From: Hydractinia symbiolongicarpus
Taxonomy: Eukaryota; Cnidaria; Hydrozoa; Anthoathecata; Hydractiniidae
Length of the DNA: 64,000 nt
Assembly: GCF_029227915.1 (NCBI RefSeq)
Contig: NC_079877.1
Location: forward strand, 17,406,851 to 17,470,850
Reading direction: 5' to 3'
Shown here: one piece after another, positions 24,601 to 37,000 of the stretch
Layout: each line of letters begins with the position of its first letter
Numbering within the stretch: position 1 is the stretch's first letter
Made by a program: the position numbers and the translations under genes
Notes under the pieces: generated by a model
The model's database searches: none
What the model was told of the DNA's origin: nothing
The model's input: only the letters and a program-made list of their open reading frames with translations

Positions 24601-25575
24601 TATCAGGGGGTTTATATACTGTACACAATAAAATTGATTTTGTGTTAGGAATAAGAATTTCTATCCAGATACCTTCAATTCCTTCAGTTTCTAGATCATA
24701 CCGTCGTTGGTAACTTATATCCTCACGAATATACATCAAAACACCGCCATGCGGTCCATTTTTACGGTCTCTACGTTCAACAATATATCCTGGAATGTGA
24801 AGTATGGAAGTACTTAATGAAGAGTTCAAGTGTGTCTCTGTAATACAAAAAATCGATACCTGATTTTTCGAGTCTGATAATAGTAACTTGATTCTATCCA
24901 ATTTTTCGAATAAACCATTAACATTTTGATGTATGATTTTCATTCCTCGTTGACTGAGAAACGATATAAATCCAGGATTAAGCGAATGATCGGATTCTAA
25001 ATCGTTCGCGTCGTGTGTACCACATAAGTTACAAAACAAGCGTTCTTCTCCTTGTTCGTAGACATCTTTAAAACATTTTAGGTGACAACGATTTGCACAG
25101 TTGTGGCATTTGTCAAACTTTTGATTCTTTCGGATAACTTTTGTACAATTTGGGCATGTATATCTCGGTCCTGGACAACTTTCTACGTCTCCAGAAATAA
25201 TCAGCAACAACGCGATTAAACTCTTTGGTGAATAAGGTCTTGTATCCACATATCTTCTTCTGTTTACCCATAAACTGGAATAACCATGTTTCAATAGATA
25301 GATATCATGTGTTTGGTCAACTCCAAAAGTAAGGCTTATACCATCAGAAGTTATAAAACTTGGTTTTTTTATATAGATAAAAGTATAAATTGATAACAAC
25401 AACACGAGCAACACGTCCGCTCTCGGTGCCGCCATTATTCATTATCGGCCCGGTGAAGATTGCCGTATGCGGCTCCTTGACGACAATGTCTAGAGTCATT
25501 TATTCTGAGGGTATTGCAGCGCTTTGTGTTTGCCTAGTGCAATCCTCGATGTTATGATACCTTTTTACAGTACTG
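21668..25575. mobile_element. Tc1/mariner-type TIR element split by a LINE insertion
   Basis: The left end CAGTACTGTAAAAAGGTATC (21668-21687) and the complementary right end (to 25575) are flanked by TA on both sides (21666-21667 and 25576-25577). TA duplication with a CAGT start fits pogo/Tc1-mariner MITEs. Nearly all of the interior is the LINE at 22310-25435, so the original element was probably a few hundred bases long and was hit later. Confidence 0.65.
22310..25435 (-). CDS. Open LINE (CR1/L2-like) polyprotein: 2A-like motif, zinc finger, endonuclease, reverse transcriptase
   Basis: One uninterrupted frame of 1041 codons. A hydrophobic N-terminus ends in a 2A-like motif, GDVESCPGP (about residues 82-90). 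A Cys/His zinc finger of PHD type follows (about residues 94-138). The apurinic-type endonuclease (about 165-380) shows HQNVNGL, FCITETHLN, ITGDLNCNYL and SISDHDLVG. The reverse transcriptase (about 600-860) shows SGIDDLPALL, FSNYRPISVLNV, YGFRKKRSTQHA, LYMDFSKAFDTV, HGVPQGSILGPLLF and LKYADDTVLYYS. All catalytic residues expected of these two enzymes appear to be present. It is assigned to the CR1/L2/Rex1 group by domain order; the clade is not certain. It is the youngest-looking element in the window. The start codon lies about 65 bp inside the outer TIR element's remaining right part. Confidence 0.93.
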   Translation of the reverse strand: MAAPRADVLLVLLLSIYTFIYIKKPSFITSDGISLTFGVDQTHDIYLLKHGYSSLWVNRRRYVDTRPYSPKSLIALLLIISGDVESCPGPRYTCPNCTKVIRKNQKFDKCHNCANRCHLKCFKDVYEQGEERLFCNLCGTHDANDLESDHSLNPGFISFLSQRGMKIIHQNVNGLFEKLDRIKLLLSDSKNQVSIFCITETHLNSSLSTSILHIPGYIVERRDRKNGPHGGVLMYIREDISYQRRYDLETEGIEGIWIEILIPNTKSILLCTVYKPPDNSKYIDINFNAKLNDMITTVTDEGKECLITGDLNCNYLKPNDHVDIKDIFATNGFKQMIKEATRSISKTLIDIFLTTDSTKISKSFVDANSISDHDLVGIVRKMHVKKYASRKLFTRDYSKFNKDLFKDELRNVPWKNCFVEDNMNSSWNLFKHYLTIVINKHAPLVERKIRGMQNPWMSRDIKTKMNTRDYFLRCAKRTNSENDWSSYRRVRNLVSYLIRQAKANHIRSLFRENGTSPKDFWKQIKKSYPVKNNESASRSFKIGNETITDKKLIADGFCHFFATVGSTLVNSIPSITNLTWLPFNGSFYLTNVNPQHLSFKFQHVEISETIKVLKEINSSKASGIDDLPALLIKDAAEELAAPLSFLINHSFKSGIFPTIEKTAKVTPIYKSEAKHLFSNYRPISVLNVISKVVEKIASDQLSQYFESNGLFSPYQYGFRKKRSTQHAVTNLVNHIRNNMDKGNKTGVLYMDFSKAFDTVHHSCLLHKLPYYGITENELSWISDYLFNRSQLVNFEGTSSRTESITHGVPQGSILGPLLFIILLNDLHFRLKNCSILKYADDTVLYYSHKNERHIVSVINKEADVVQSWIRDNCLILNMKKGKTEFVMYGKRLSNVDDCNVEILSTTISQSDTYEYLGITLDSHLNLNEHYSKVYKKICSRIYLLKKLRHQISPVVANSIYNALIKPIFHYCYPVYCNQSNSWKMKFEGLHNRANTIIHNTGEHSISIENERKRKAVTDVFKILYSVIRSSLILFGLLGFYI

Positions 25576-25623
25576 TATATTATTAGGCATATTTCAATAA
25601 ACTTGGTCATTTTGAAAACATAC

Positions 25624-25972
25624 ATTAGATAGATAGATAGATGATAGATAGATAGATATTTTACATGGCTAGCCTCACAAATATTGAGGGATATACTGAT
25701 TGAGGGGCCATGGCTTAGATGGACAGTCCTAGAGTATGCTCTTTTTGAGCTACGCAGACCTAATTAGGGCCCGAGCTCTACCAGACAACTCCCGGCAACA
25801 TCCAACGGCCCACACAATGTGCCATCTCCCCAATTTCCCTCACATGGCTTGGGTTAACCCAGGGCTATGGTAACATTCACTCACCCATGTTGAATTGCAG
25901 TCAGGGAATCGAAAAACCGGTCTCCTGCACATAGTACGAGAGCTATAACCACTAATCTACAGCGCCGCATTA
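25624..25972 (-). mobile_element. tRNA-derived SINE with (TATC)n tail
   Basis: Read on the minus strand, the head near 25972 begins GCGGCGCTGTAGATTAGTGG, with an A-box-like TAGATTAGTGG (25949-25959). About 33 nt later TTCGATTCC matches the core of the tRNA B box (25905-25915). A roughly 230-bp body follows, and the element ends in a GATA/TATC microsatellite at 25624-25662. An internal pol III promoter plus a simple-repeat tail is the usual SINE plan. The parental tRNA was not identified. Confidence 0.6.
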
Positions 25973-25975
25973 CAT

Positions 25976-26484
25976 GTAAATGTGACCTTTTATTTTTCAA
26001 ATGTGCTGGCTTTTATTAGGGTTACTTCAGAAAAACTTAACAAGGCAAAAGACAAGTTATAGCTTGTTTTCTCTTAACTTTAAGATGCACGAGAGAGAGA
26101 GCAGGAAAAATTACATCCTATCCAGGTTGGCAACTATTTTATTAATTTGCTGTTTCAATAATTTATATTATGCCATTGTTGCAAATCTGCAATGGACAAA
26201 CTTCTCTAAAAGATTGCTTAACATGCCTAAAGGTTCTTTCCCCTGTCCTTCTTATGCCAATATCTTAGGTATCCTTAGGCATATTAACACACTGGAAGAA
26301 ACTGTTTAAACATTCTCTGCATTTAATTCCACAAAAATTTTAAAAGTTATTGCATGATTTATATTGATTCATACTCTGTAAAATAGATAATCTTAAAATT
26401 AATACAATATTGAGCATGATTTATGTAAAGGTTCAAAATGTGACAGCAGTGTTGGCAAGAAAGCTATGTAAAATGTTTGAGCGC
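25976..26484. other. No gene recognised
   Basis: AT-rich. The 102-codon plus frame at 26001-26309 shows no family signature and no splice context, and is treated as chance. Confidence 0.4.
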
Positions 26485-27510
26485 TTAAGGTTACTGTAAA
26501 GGAAAAAACTCACTTGATGAGTAGTTTCAGAAATACCCTTATAATTTATCAATACTTTTATATTTTTTTATGTTTTTTTTGTTTCTGAATGCTTGATGAA
26601 AGACTTTTTTGATGGTGTTTTTTTCGTGAGATAGTAATTTTCCAAAAAGAAAATATAATGAAATAAACACACACCAATTTTTTTCACCGTACATTTTAGC
26701 TTTTTCCGAACGCGTGGTCGCAGATTTCTCGTTTTCGCACCATTATATTCAGCATAAATTAAATTCAAAAAGGTTCCCGGTTTTTTCTTTCTAATAACGT
26801 CGTTATGAAATTATTTGTAATTATATATAATCATTCAAAAAAATGCATATTTTTTTCCTTCTGTCGTCATAATTCGGTAATCAGTAATTTATACAAAAAA
26901 ATCCGGGAACCTTTTGTGCATAATTTATTCAGCTTTTCATTACCGAAAATTTTAATGAGCCAATAGGAAGCTTTCGGAAAAAGAGACCACAAACGTAAAG
27001 GCATGTATGCGAAAATTTACTAACGAGATATTTGTTTTTAAAGATTTTCGTAGGTGTTATAAAAATGTGTGAACTGAGTATGCAGAAAGATGATAGAAGT
27101 GCAAACTTTTTCTTTATGCTGAATATGCGTGCACGCGCTCAGAATCATTAATAGACAGAAGTCAGGTTTACAAGGGACAGCTCATATGCATATTGCTTAA
27201 CTTGGATTTTTTTTAATTCGATGGTGAAAGTAAACTATCTAAAAAATATTATTATGCATATTTTTATACGGGAGTTCCATATTATGCATAATGTTTACAA
27301 AAAATATGCTCAACTCATTTTGCACATATTTTTTCAAAGGTGTGAAGGATATAACACCTCTAAAAAGGCTTTTTCCAGAAAAAGGGGATGTTCCAAATGT
27401 TTTCATAGAATATAAAATATGTCATTGGAAGGAGAATTTTTTTTTCTGTATGCCATGAATTTTTTGCAAAAAACCTAAAAAAAAAATTGTTTCCTTTACA
27501 GTAACCTTAA
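26485..27510. mobile_element. TTAA-flanked TIR element (piggyBac/Kolobok-type MITE)
   Basis: TTAA at 26485-26488 is followed by GGTTACTGTAAAGGAAA. The exact complement, TTTCCTTTACAGTAACC, ends at 27506 and is followed by TTAA (27507-27510). A further inner inverted repeat brackets 26768-26915 (GGTTCCCGG / CCGGGAACC). No transposase is coded in the 1.0 kb. TTAA targets are used by piggyBac and Kolobok; the end sequence does not decide between them. Confidence 0.8.
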
Positions 27511-28000
27511 ACAAAAAGTTTTTATAACTAGCAATTTTTCACCAGCTAAAATACCAGTATGATAAGTCAAGAGGGTTTACTATTGACTAGATTAGTAACA
27601 AATGCATACCAAAAAAATCTTGTGTTATGTAGAGTATTCTACTTTCAGTTTTATTGTTCACCCATTTAAACAAAACATGGGAATGTTAGTTATCATGAAA
27701 GTTTAAATGTAGCATAGTAAACTTTTTATAAAAGTGTAATCCTAATTAACAGTATACTATATACCAATCTGAAAAGACTATGTCAGGAGTTGCACATGAC
27801 AATACACCATAGTTAATTATGGTGTGAAGTAGAATATATGCAAGAACTCTTACCACATGCAATGTTTTTTTCAAAAACTTCAGAACTTGAAATCTTACCT
27901 CAACTTTTGTTATTCTGTTTACCATAGAAATTGTTTGAAAAAACATGTATATGTATTATGTTAATTATATTTCATTCATATAGTTATAAAATACAATAAA
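27511..28000 (+). other. Upstream region of HYOU1, no element recognised
   Basis: AT-rich flank before the HYOU1 start codon. No TATA box, ER-stress element (CCAAT-N9-CCACG) or CRE stands out. An upstream non-coding exon cannot be excluded. Confidence 0.35.
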
Positions 28001-31000
28001 ATGTTAAAGCTCAAGACAATGTCAATGTTTTCTCTTCTTTCAATTTTTCTACTATATTTGCAAGAAACAGGTGAGTCTGTATTTTAAATTAATTTTACCA
28101 AGTACTTTGATAAGCATAGTTTTTTTTTCTTCAAAAAGCGTCCATAGGCTGTTCTGAGGTTTTTATACTTGTTTTCAGTTATTCCCAAAATTCCATTTGT
28201 TAACCAAGCATTTTTTTATTTTATCATACCAGATCAAATGTTTCTATACTACCATCTCAAATTTCTCTTTGTTAACTTAATCTTACTGCAGCCATGATGA
28301 AATATGAATAATAAACAATAATAATAAACCGACAACCCCAAAAATATCAAAATGAAAATTTTTTTGTGTTCACAGCCAATCAAAATATATTGTCATGCTA
28401 ATTGTCACAAGTTATGGAGCTTTTTCACCTCTACAATACGTGTCACAAGGGGTTTATCCAAGAAAATTACTTTAGGCATGGGTAATCCCTTAAATTCTCT
28501 TTCAACCTTTCAGGAAACGAGAAACTCAATTTGTTTGTATCAAACAGTTAATATTTTAAAGTGAACTAAATCTAGAACTGTTACCACCACATTTTTTTCC
28601 TATCCATCATTACAAGAAGTAAAGCAGTTTTCATCCCTCTATTTTGGGCGCCCAAATTGGATGTCCCCAAAGTCGGTGTAACGATGTCTAAATTGACCTG
28701 TATTAGCCACTTTCTTTCTCGATTCATGAATTGTGCGGTTATTTTTTTTCGTGAATATATACATGCTTCTCCTTAAATCTATACCTTTTATTTATTATGT
28801 GTAAAGTATTAAAAATAAAAAGAAAGAAGTAGAACAATATTGACATTTAGAATTTATTTAGGTGTTAAAATTAAACTGTAAATTGGTTTTGATTAGGTCC
28901 TGAATTAAAAAATTACCCCTTCTTTTACACTTTAAATGTGCCAGCAGTCCAGGTACCTTGAGGGAAACCTCTATTTTGTTGTGCAAATTTAAATTTTGTT
29001 CAACTAATAGTAAGGTCATTTTTTATTGCGGCACTACTGTTTCAGCAGTCCCCTAAAGCCTGGTTTTCACCAAATGCGTTTATTGATATACCTATGTTAA
29101 TTTTAAAAGTTTTAAAGTGAGAATGCTAAAAATAAACGCATGACGATTTTACATGCAATAAACATAATGTTTATGCATGAGTTTAATATCAAAAAAGTTT
29201 TAAAATCATGCAATTAACATGAGTTTATTTGACATCAAAGAAATCTTTTGTTTTTACTGCTATTGCTCAAAGTGAGAGTGACTTTCATGAGAGCATTGTT
29301 AGTAAAGGAACGACAGTGACAAAAATAATAATACGTAATGAAATCTAAAGTAGGAATAGTATCAGAGGAAGCACTGTCTGATCTGTCTACATGATAAAGC
29401 TGACAATGAAAATAAGGAAAAAGAGAGAAAAGACAATGCTTGGAGAGAGAGATGAAAAACTAGGGTATAAGGTTTAATGTTTATTTTTCTTAAAAAAATT
29501 AGTTTTTATCATACTTTAAATAAAGATAACCTAATTCTAAAATTTCCTCACTTTCCTTACGTACAAAAATTAAGTTCAGCATAACTGCATAATCTTACTT
29601 CATAATTAATTAGGTAAAAATAAACTCATCCATGAGTTTAGTAATAAACATATGTTTAATAATAAACACGTTTGTGGGAACTAGGCCTAAGGAAACATAT
29701 AATTTGTTCTAGGAACTGAACTGGTCAAAAGTCTAACAATCCTGACAAAAAAACTTTTCAATACCCAAGCTAGATATAGTTTCAGGCTTCACTCCTTTAA
29801 CCATTCAACCAAATGTATCCAATAGAAAAGTTACAACCCATAAAAAAGACAGTTTGCAAAATTGTCTAATTTGTTTTCTTAGATTCGATTGCAGTGATGT
29901 CAGTTGACATTGGCAGTGAATGGTTGAAAATAGCCATTGTAAAGGTTGGAAATAATCTGTGAATATTTTAAAACATTTAAAATTTTGCATATTGTAATAG
30001 TGCTTTATATGAATTTTTTTGTCTTCTTTTCAGCCTGGTGTCCCAATGGAAATAGCATTAAATAAGTAACTTGTTATTTCCTTCTTATTTTACTTGATTT
30101 TATTTCTTTTTTTTACTTACCTGTGTTTTAAAATATAAATAATCATTATTATGAATTAGTACCATTATTTTTTCAAAAAGGGAATCGAGACGAAAAACGC
30201 CACTTGTTTTATCTATGAAAGAAAAAGAGAGAAATTTTGGTGATCCTGCTCTTGGCATAGTATGTATATCCCTTTATTATAGTTTAAGGGTCTAATTCTA
30301 GTATTTCCATTTATATTCCATGGTTGCTGACAAAGCATTCACTAACGACTTGTTCATACATCGCTCTAGATTCCCAGTTGTGAACTGTGCTGGAACTTGC
30401 ACTTTTATTTGTCATGCCATATATGTCCAGCGCACCCTAACATAAAATCTTACTAAATGGCCTGTGTTGAGACAAACCCTGGTGAAATTAATCTTGTAAA
30501 ACTGTACTAATATACTCAGAGTAATTCTTAATCTTTACCCTCAAGTGCATAATTGCTGCCATTCAAATTCATGCTGAAAGTAGATAATTGCCGAGCCAAA
30601 TATTGACATGACAAGGCTCCAAGTTGTGTTTGTGGAGGTTTGTGTTGGCAATAATTGCCAATGTGACACAAATTAATTAGAATGAACTGTAGTTTGTCTT
30701 ACAAGAAAAAAAAAGTTGCACTATAAAAATAGTAGTAATTTTGTGAGCATAATCCCAAGTTTATTTGACCTCTACCAAGCATGTATGGGTTGATTTAGTG
30801 AAAAAATGTTTTGTTATCTGTTAAGGCTATCAAACACCCAAAGAATGCTTACATATATCTGACACATATTCTGGGAAAGAAGTATGATAGCGAAGCTGTT
30901 CAATTGTATAAAAAAAGGTAAGCACTACAGAATGTTGTTACGGCGTTATTATTTTACTATAAGTAGCAAGTTTATTTGTAAAAGAATTCTGTCTTTAGTT

Positions 31001-34000
31001 AATTACTTATATTTACTTTGTTTCTTTAATAGATTTCCATTTTACAATTTGGTAAAAGATAAAGAAAGGGGTACTTTTTATTTTTTTTACTTCCTGTACA
31101 TTTTATGCAAGTTATGACTTTTACAATCACAATATGGTGTGTTTGAATATTGTTAAACCACTGTTTTCACTAATTATTGAAAGAAAATAACAAAAAATAG
31201 TTAACTTATTATTCCTCTTCAAGAGCAGATTGTGGACAATTAACATGTCATTAATCCTTCCAATAGATGTCATCCAGCGGTTACATGTAATTTTTTTGTG
31301 TGGAAATTAAAACGTCTTAAGGGACTGTCCGGTGAAAAAGGTTTAAAATATTATTTGAAATTTACAATTATCACAGACAATACATTTCTTTTTTGATATT
31401 ATTAACTTAATCACATAATCAGTACAGTCCAGATGTAAGCGTAAGGGTACATTTAACTTGCAAAGATAATTGCTTCCATTTAAAAACACAATAGGATAGC
31501 GAGTTCCTTTCAAATTGCACGAAAATAATTGCTTCGTGTTAAAAACAAAAGCATAGCAAGAAGATGAAGCCTTTTAGTATAGTATGTCATAAATTTAGTG
31601 ATGCACAGAACATTATGGTGTTTCCAGTGTAATATATTTTGAAAAAAATAACTTTTCACAACTTTAGCTGAAATAAAAACACAGTTTACAACTCATTGCT
31701 ACCCTATTAAAGTAAAAACAATTGGCCAACCTTTTTTATTTTTTAGAAAGCGTTCCCGCTAAAAGTTCAAAGATGAATATTACTACGGGCCGGGCGTAAT
31801 ATACCCTTTTCAAAAAAACTTTATTGCAACTTTGGTTTAACGGGACACTTGGGACACGGGAAAAACAGCCTGTCGTTGCCCTGCTAAAAAATCACTCAGA
31901 AATTCTATTTTGTGGAGTAAGTTTTCATGACACTAATAAAAGGTGTCGCTACCTACTTAGCTGCATTTGGCTACTTTTAGCCCAGAAGTAGCTAAAGAGC
32001 TAGCTAGAAGCCACAGAGAGAGCCACAACCCCAACATAAAAATAAATAATAATATACCAAACTTTAAAATAATAGATTAAATAAGGCTAGTCAGCTAGCT
32101 GGCTACAGGAGGAGGAGGCTGCCTTGAAATCTATGTTTAGCAAGCTAAAATCTTGAAATTGGTTTGTTTCAGATTTACACATGGCTGGAAAACGTGATAT
32201 TTTCAACTTAATAGGCGAAAACATAGACACATTGAAGAGAATATCTTAAAGGTTGATAGAACTGAAATTTAGGCAGTTAAATAATTATACCAACCCAATG
32301 ATTCACAGCTTAAGAAGCCAGAGTATAACAAATATGGTGTCCTTGAACTCTGCCCCTTGAAAAAAACCTTAACACTTACAGCTCAGTTTAGTTGAACAAA
32401 ATCCGCCTCATTAAAAACATGAAAATTTGAAGGAGTATCTAGCATAGCTCATCAAATAATATTAAAGTAACAGTCTATAACAATATTTGTGATCAAATGT
32501 ATAACACAGTCTTTATTCTTTTTGCCAATTTAACGAATATCAAGATACGCCATAGTCATATGACTATGAATACGTGGGGTCAGGTCGGACATAAAAGTTT
32601 AGATTTGCGCGCAAAGCATGATGGAAAGCAATGCATGCTTGGAAAAACATGCAAAAATGTCGACACGACGACGCGATTTGAATAAAAAGTGAACCTTGTT
32701 ACCATGCTTCTATTTATCCACGTGCAGGACGAAGCCACAACAAACAATCTAATGCTTACTCATCTATGCGAAAATATAATCTGGATGAGCCACCCAAAAA
32801 ATCAAAAGCTGTCAATTCAACGCTTATGACAACATTTTTTAAACCTGTAAATAATTCAAGTAATAATGGCGATACTGTAAATAATTCTTTGGATGCATCA
32901 ATTAATACTGTTGATACTGTACATAGCACTGTGGATACTTCTGTAAAAGTTGTAAATACTGCCGATACTGTGAAAATTTCCGAACGTCCATATAGTAGTG
33001 CCAATGACATTTATGACAATGACTTCACTGAAATAAATTATAGTGAATCTGAAAGTCATGAAAGCAGCGATGTTGGCAGGTATAGTGAGGAAGACAATGA
33101 AAAAACGGAAACAGAAGAGATCGAACAGGGAAAAGGGCAAAAACATGGCGGTAGAACGAAACAAAAACAGCGTTTTACAGAAAAATGGGAAAGGTTGTAC
33201 TCTTGGTCTTATCACAGTAGTGCAAAGAGTGGTTTTGTACTATATGCCAAGAATACTCCGATTCTCATGACGAATTTTGGAAAACCTTAGCTCGCAAACA
33301 TGATGAACGTCCTGGGGCATTTTTTAGGGATCATGAAAATTCCGAAAAACACAGCAAAGCTGTTAGAAATAGATGCAAGATAAAAATATTGTTAATGAAG
33401 GGTAGCATAGTTCGGCAAATGAACGAGGGAGCTGAAACTAAAACTGCCAAGGACATAAAAAAGAATAGGCGCTTGATAAAGAAATTTATCAAAGCTATTT
33501 ATTTTCTAACAAAAAAAAGGTGGGCAATAAAATATAACTTTAAAATAAAATGTTGAAATTCATTGCGAACATAGATGACGGAGATATAGCGATGCACTTA
33601 GAACAAGCCCCAGGTAATTCAACTTATGCTTCAACATCAAGTGCTGAGGAATTTTTGAAAGTAATTGGAGACTATCTAAATGCTTAATTATTGATATGTT
33701 AGCCTCTGGTGCTTTTACCATCTTGGCAGATAAAAGTACTGATGAAGGAGATCGTTCCCAGATGTCTGTATTTTCTGTACGCTTTGTAAATACTTCCAAT
33801 AATCAGCCAGTCGAACGATTTCTTGGTATGGTGAAGTTGATCACATCAAAAAAGGTAATTGACTTGCATGCTACGATTCTAGTGCTCATACAGTCAAAGC
33901 ATCTGGACAATATTTACTTACGCTTCTCAGGTTTGGATGGTACTAACGCTATGAGTGGTGAGAGAAATGGGCTTCAACGTTTGCTACGTATACTGCACCG

Positions 34001-37000
34001 CATGCGCAGTATTTGAATTGCCGAAACCATCACTTGGCTCTTTGTTTGGTGCATTTGATACCATGATACGCTGTTTTACTTAAAATAGATGGTCTTTGAT
34101 ATCACTCTGGAAGACCTTCAAATATAGCACAATAAAGCAAGCTATATTTGAAGAAGCTCAAGCGACATATGAATTAAAACCAACCAAAATCCTGAAAGCG
34201 TGCGTGACAAGATGGGTAACACACGGCGAGTCATTTAAAGATTTGAGCCCTTAGTACATGCATTGGATATAATATTTACTCAGAGAGGTGGTGCCGAAAC
34301 TAAAGGCATACGGGATCAACTTTTAGAGCCCAATATTCTGTGCATGTTGCTTCTTCTAGCGGTAGTGTTGAGTCCTATCAATAACTTGTCAAAATATTTT
34401 CAAACCAGCACTCTCTTGTATTGCTCCATATCAGTGAAAGTTCATAGGTTGTTGGCCGTTTAAAGAGAATCAAAGATGCTCTGGCTAATAACGATGCAGA
34501 TGATACAGATCTGAAGTTCTTTAACAAAGCATTGCCGTTTCTTCAAATTAGTGCAGAGCGGAATGAGTTGGGTCACAATCTATGCGGTTGAGATCTTGCC
34601 TTTTAAAATGATCCCAGAGCTGTTTCAGAAGTTTCTTATACGCACTGGTTATAGTTTTATGGATGACCTAATGCGTGAAATAGATGAAGCATTATCAGGC
34701 AAAAACAAATTATTAGAAGCGTTTAATGTTTTTGACACTGAGCAGCAACCTGATAACTTCTTCAAAGAACAACTTGATATCCTTTGCGATCACTATGGTG
34801 TTGAAATAACATTCACACAACGGTCATGTTTCAAATGCAGGTCCAGTTGTATCTGCCTTGGAACAGAAAGATGAGTGTCAACAACGATCTAGAAAAGAAA
34901 GCAAAAGCAAAGTTATTGCGTGGAGAATTGAAGCAAGCAGATATATGTGAATTTGTGAGTGCCAACAAACCGTCACCAAGCCACATCTATGCCGCCCTAT
35001 GCAAGGAAGGTTGTGCTCGACGTTACATAAACACCATGATCTTATTCAAGCTTGCCTTGCTCATCCCACCTACCACATCTGTGGTCGAACAAGGCTTTTC
35101 CGTTATGAATTTGTACTACTTTGAATGAAAATAATGTTGACAGGTTAATGAGAATTTGTCTTGATGGCCTACCAACATTCACAGATGAACAATTAGAGGA
35201 GATTGTGGATAACTTAAAAAATAATGCACCTTGAAGGATTTCACTTTGAAGACATATTTTTCTCACAAAAAACAGTGTTGTGATTTTTTTAAACTTTTCT
35301 GTTAAGTTGTTTAGTTTCTTTTTCTTTTCTTTCTTTTTTTTAAAAAAAAAAATTCTTTGCATGATGTTCCCGTTCGGTAAAATAAACGGCCTATATAATG
35401 GTATCTACGTATATATGGTTTTGTTGTTTTAATCGCGCGTGTTTGTTGTATTTCGGATATGATGTTGAGTTGTAGAGTATTGTGAGTATTTACGAAAATG
35501 GTACAACAAAAATACATGGCTTTAGCATATGCATCGTCTTCTTTTTTTAGTATAGAACATAGTTTCTGCATGAAAATATGTATTCTCTGTGAAGACTCTA
35601 AAATAAAAAATACAGCAATTCTTAAATTACATGTCTCTATTTTGGGCGAAAACCATACCGCTATCTGTGTCCATTACATTTTCAGTTTGACAAGAAGCAT
35701 GTACAACAGCTACTTGGGTTTGTGTTTGTGCATCTGCTACAGAACACGATGTTTATATTGGGTTGCACTTGTTTGTGTTTTTGGTATGGCATGTATTCCA
35801 ATTTATAATTTGGAATGAACTTTAAATTTAAATTCTTTATCGGTTAAAGATAATTGCTGAGAATTTTCTATCAAGGCGGACTTCACCAACTAATAACGAT
35901 TGAACGAAGTAATAAAAAGGAATGGGAAAGAAGATTATATACTCAAAAAATTTTAAGAACATTTTAGGCTTTGTCAATACCAATAAAATAAAAATAAGCA
36001 GAAATTGATGTTGTTTGGCTCGCGATGTGTGGGATGTATGTTCTTTGACAAAAAATTTGAAATTGACCTTCGTTTGCAAGAACGATCTTTATAAAATAAT
36101 TCATTTTAAAATTTGGGTCAAAGCAGGTTTTTTCAAAACGGTCAGAGCATAGAAATACTTTAGCTGGCAGCTTTGTTCTGTTAATTGCGGCAATCCAGGC
36201 TTTGCTAACTCCAGGATTCTTAGTTATTAGAAAGAAGCTTTTATCTTTGGTTGACTTAATGTTGCTGAACAGTAGGCCATACTAACAGCAAGTTTTTGCT
36301 ACAGCTACGTTCTTCTAACTGAAGAATATTTTTGTTTCATTAAAAAAAGAAAACAACTTATATGAGCATATTAATATATTATATTTTACAAGATGCAGAT
36401 ATTCTTTAATAATAAGTACATATTAGATAATAAAACTTATTTTTTTACCAGACAGTCCCTTTAAAACCAAGTTGAGAAGATTGTTTTTAAAGCAAAGCAG
36501 TAATTTTTAATGTTTGAAACATAGTATAAAAATAGCTAAAAATGAAGCTAAAAAATCTAAATAACTAAATTTTTTTTAGCTTTTTGCTTTAAATTCAAGT
36601 ACAACCAAAACTGGAATTTAAATTTACCTCTGCTCCCACAATATGTTATGATGTGTATTATATTTGTATTAATATTTTTTATAGGGACAGTGTTATTTGA
36701 AGCTGAAAAGTAAGTTAATCATCAACTTTTAAGCCACTAAATGCATGCTATTAATTATGGGTATATCAATAATTTTTCATTTTCCTTAGTAATCACAAAT
36801 ATTCTGTAGAAGAACTATTAGCAATGGTTCTAAATAACACTCGACATATAGCTGAAAATTTTGCTGGTCAGTACATTTCGTTGAAAGTAGTGTTTTAAGC
36901 TATATGTTCACTTAAATTAATTTAGGGAAATTTTTAAAGTGTTGTGTTTATTTATATTATAGGGCAAATTTAATTCTTATAACTATAAGATTTTCTATTG

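Noticed and set aside
25624-25662. Regular GATA repeats, considered as a short repeat array of CRISPR type
   Set aside because: Units of 4 bp with no spacers; this is the microsatellite tail of the SINE.
27511-28000. Searched for an ER-stress element (CCAAT-N9-CCACG) controlling HYOU1
   Set aside because: No match seen; HYOU1 is known to be stress-induced in animals, but the control site is not visible here.
32766-33290. 174-codon Asn/Ser-rich ORF considered as a host gene within the intron
   Set aside because: It continues into hAT transposase text in other frames and lies within transposon ends.
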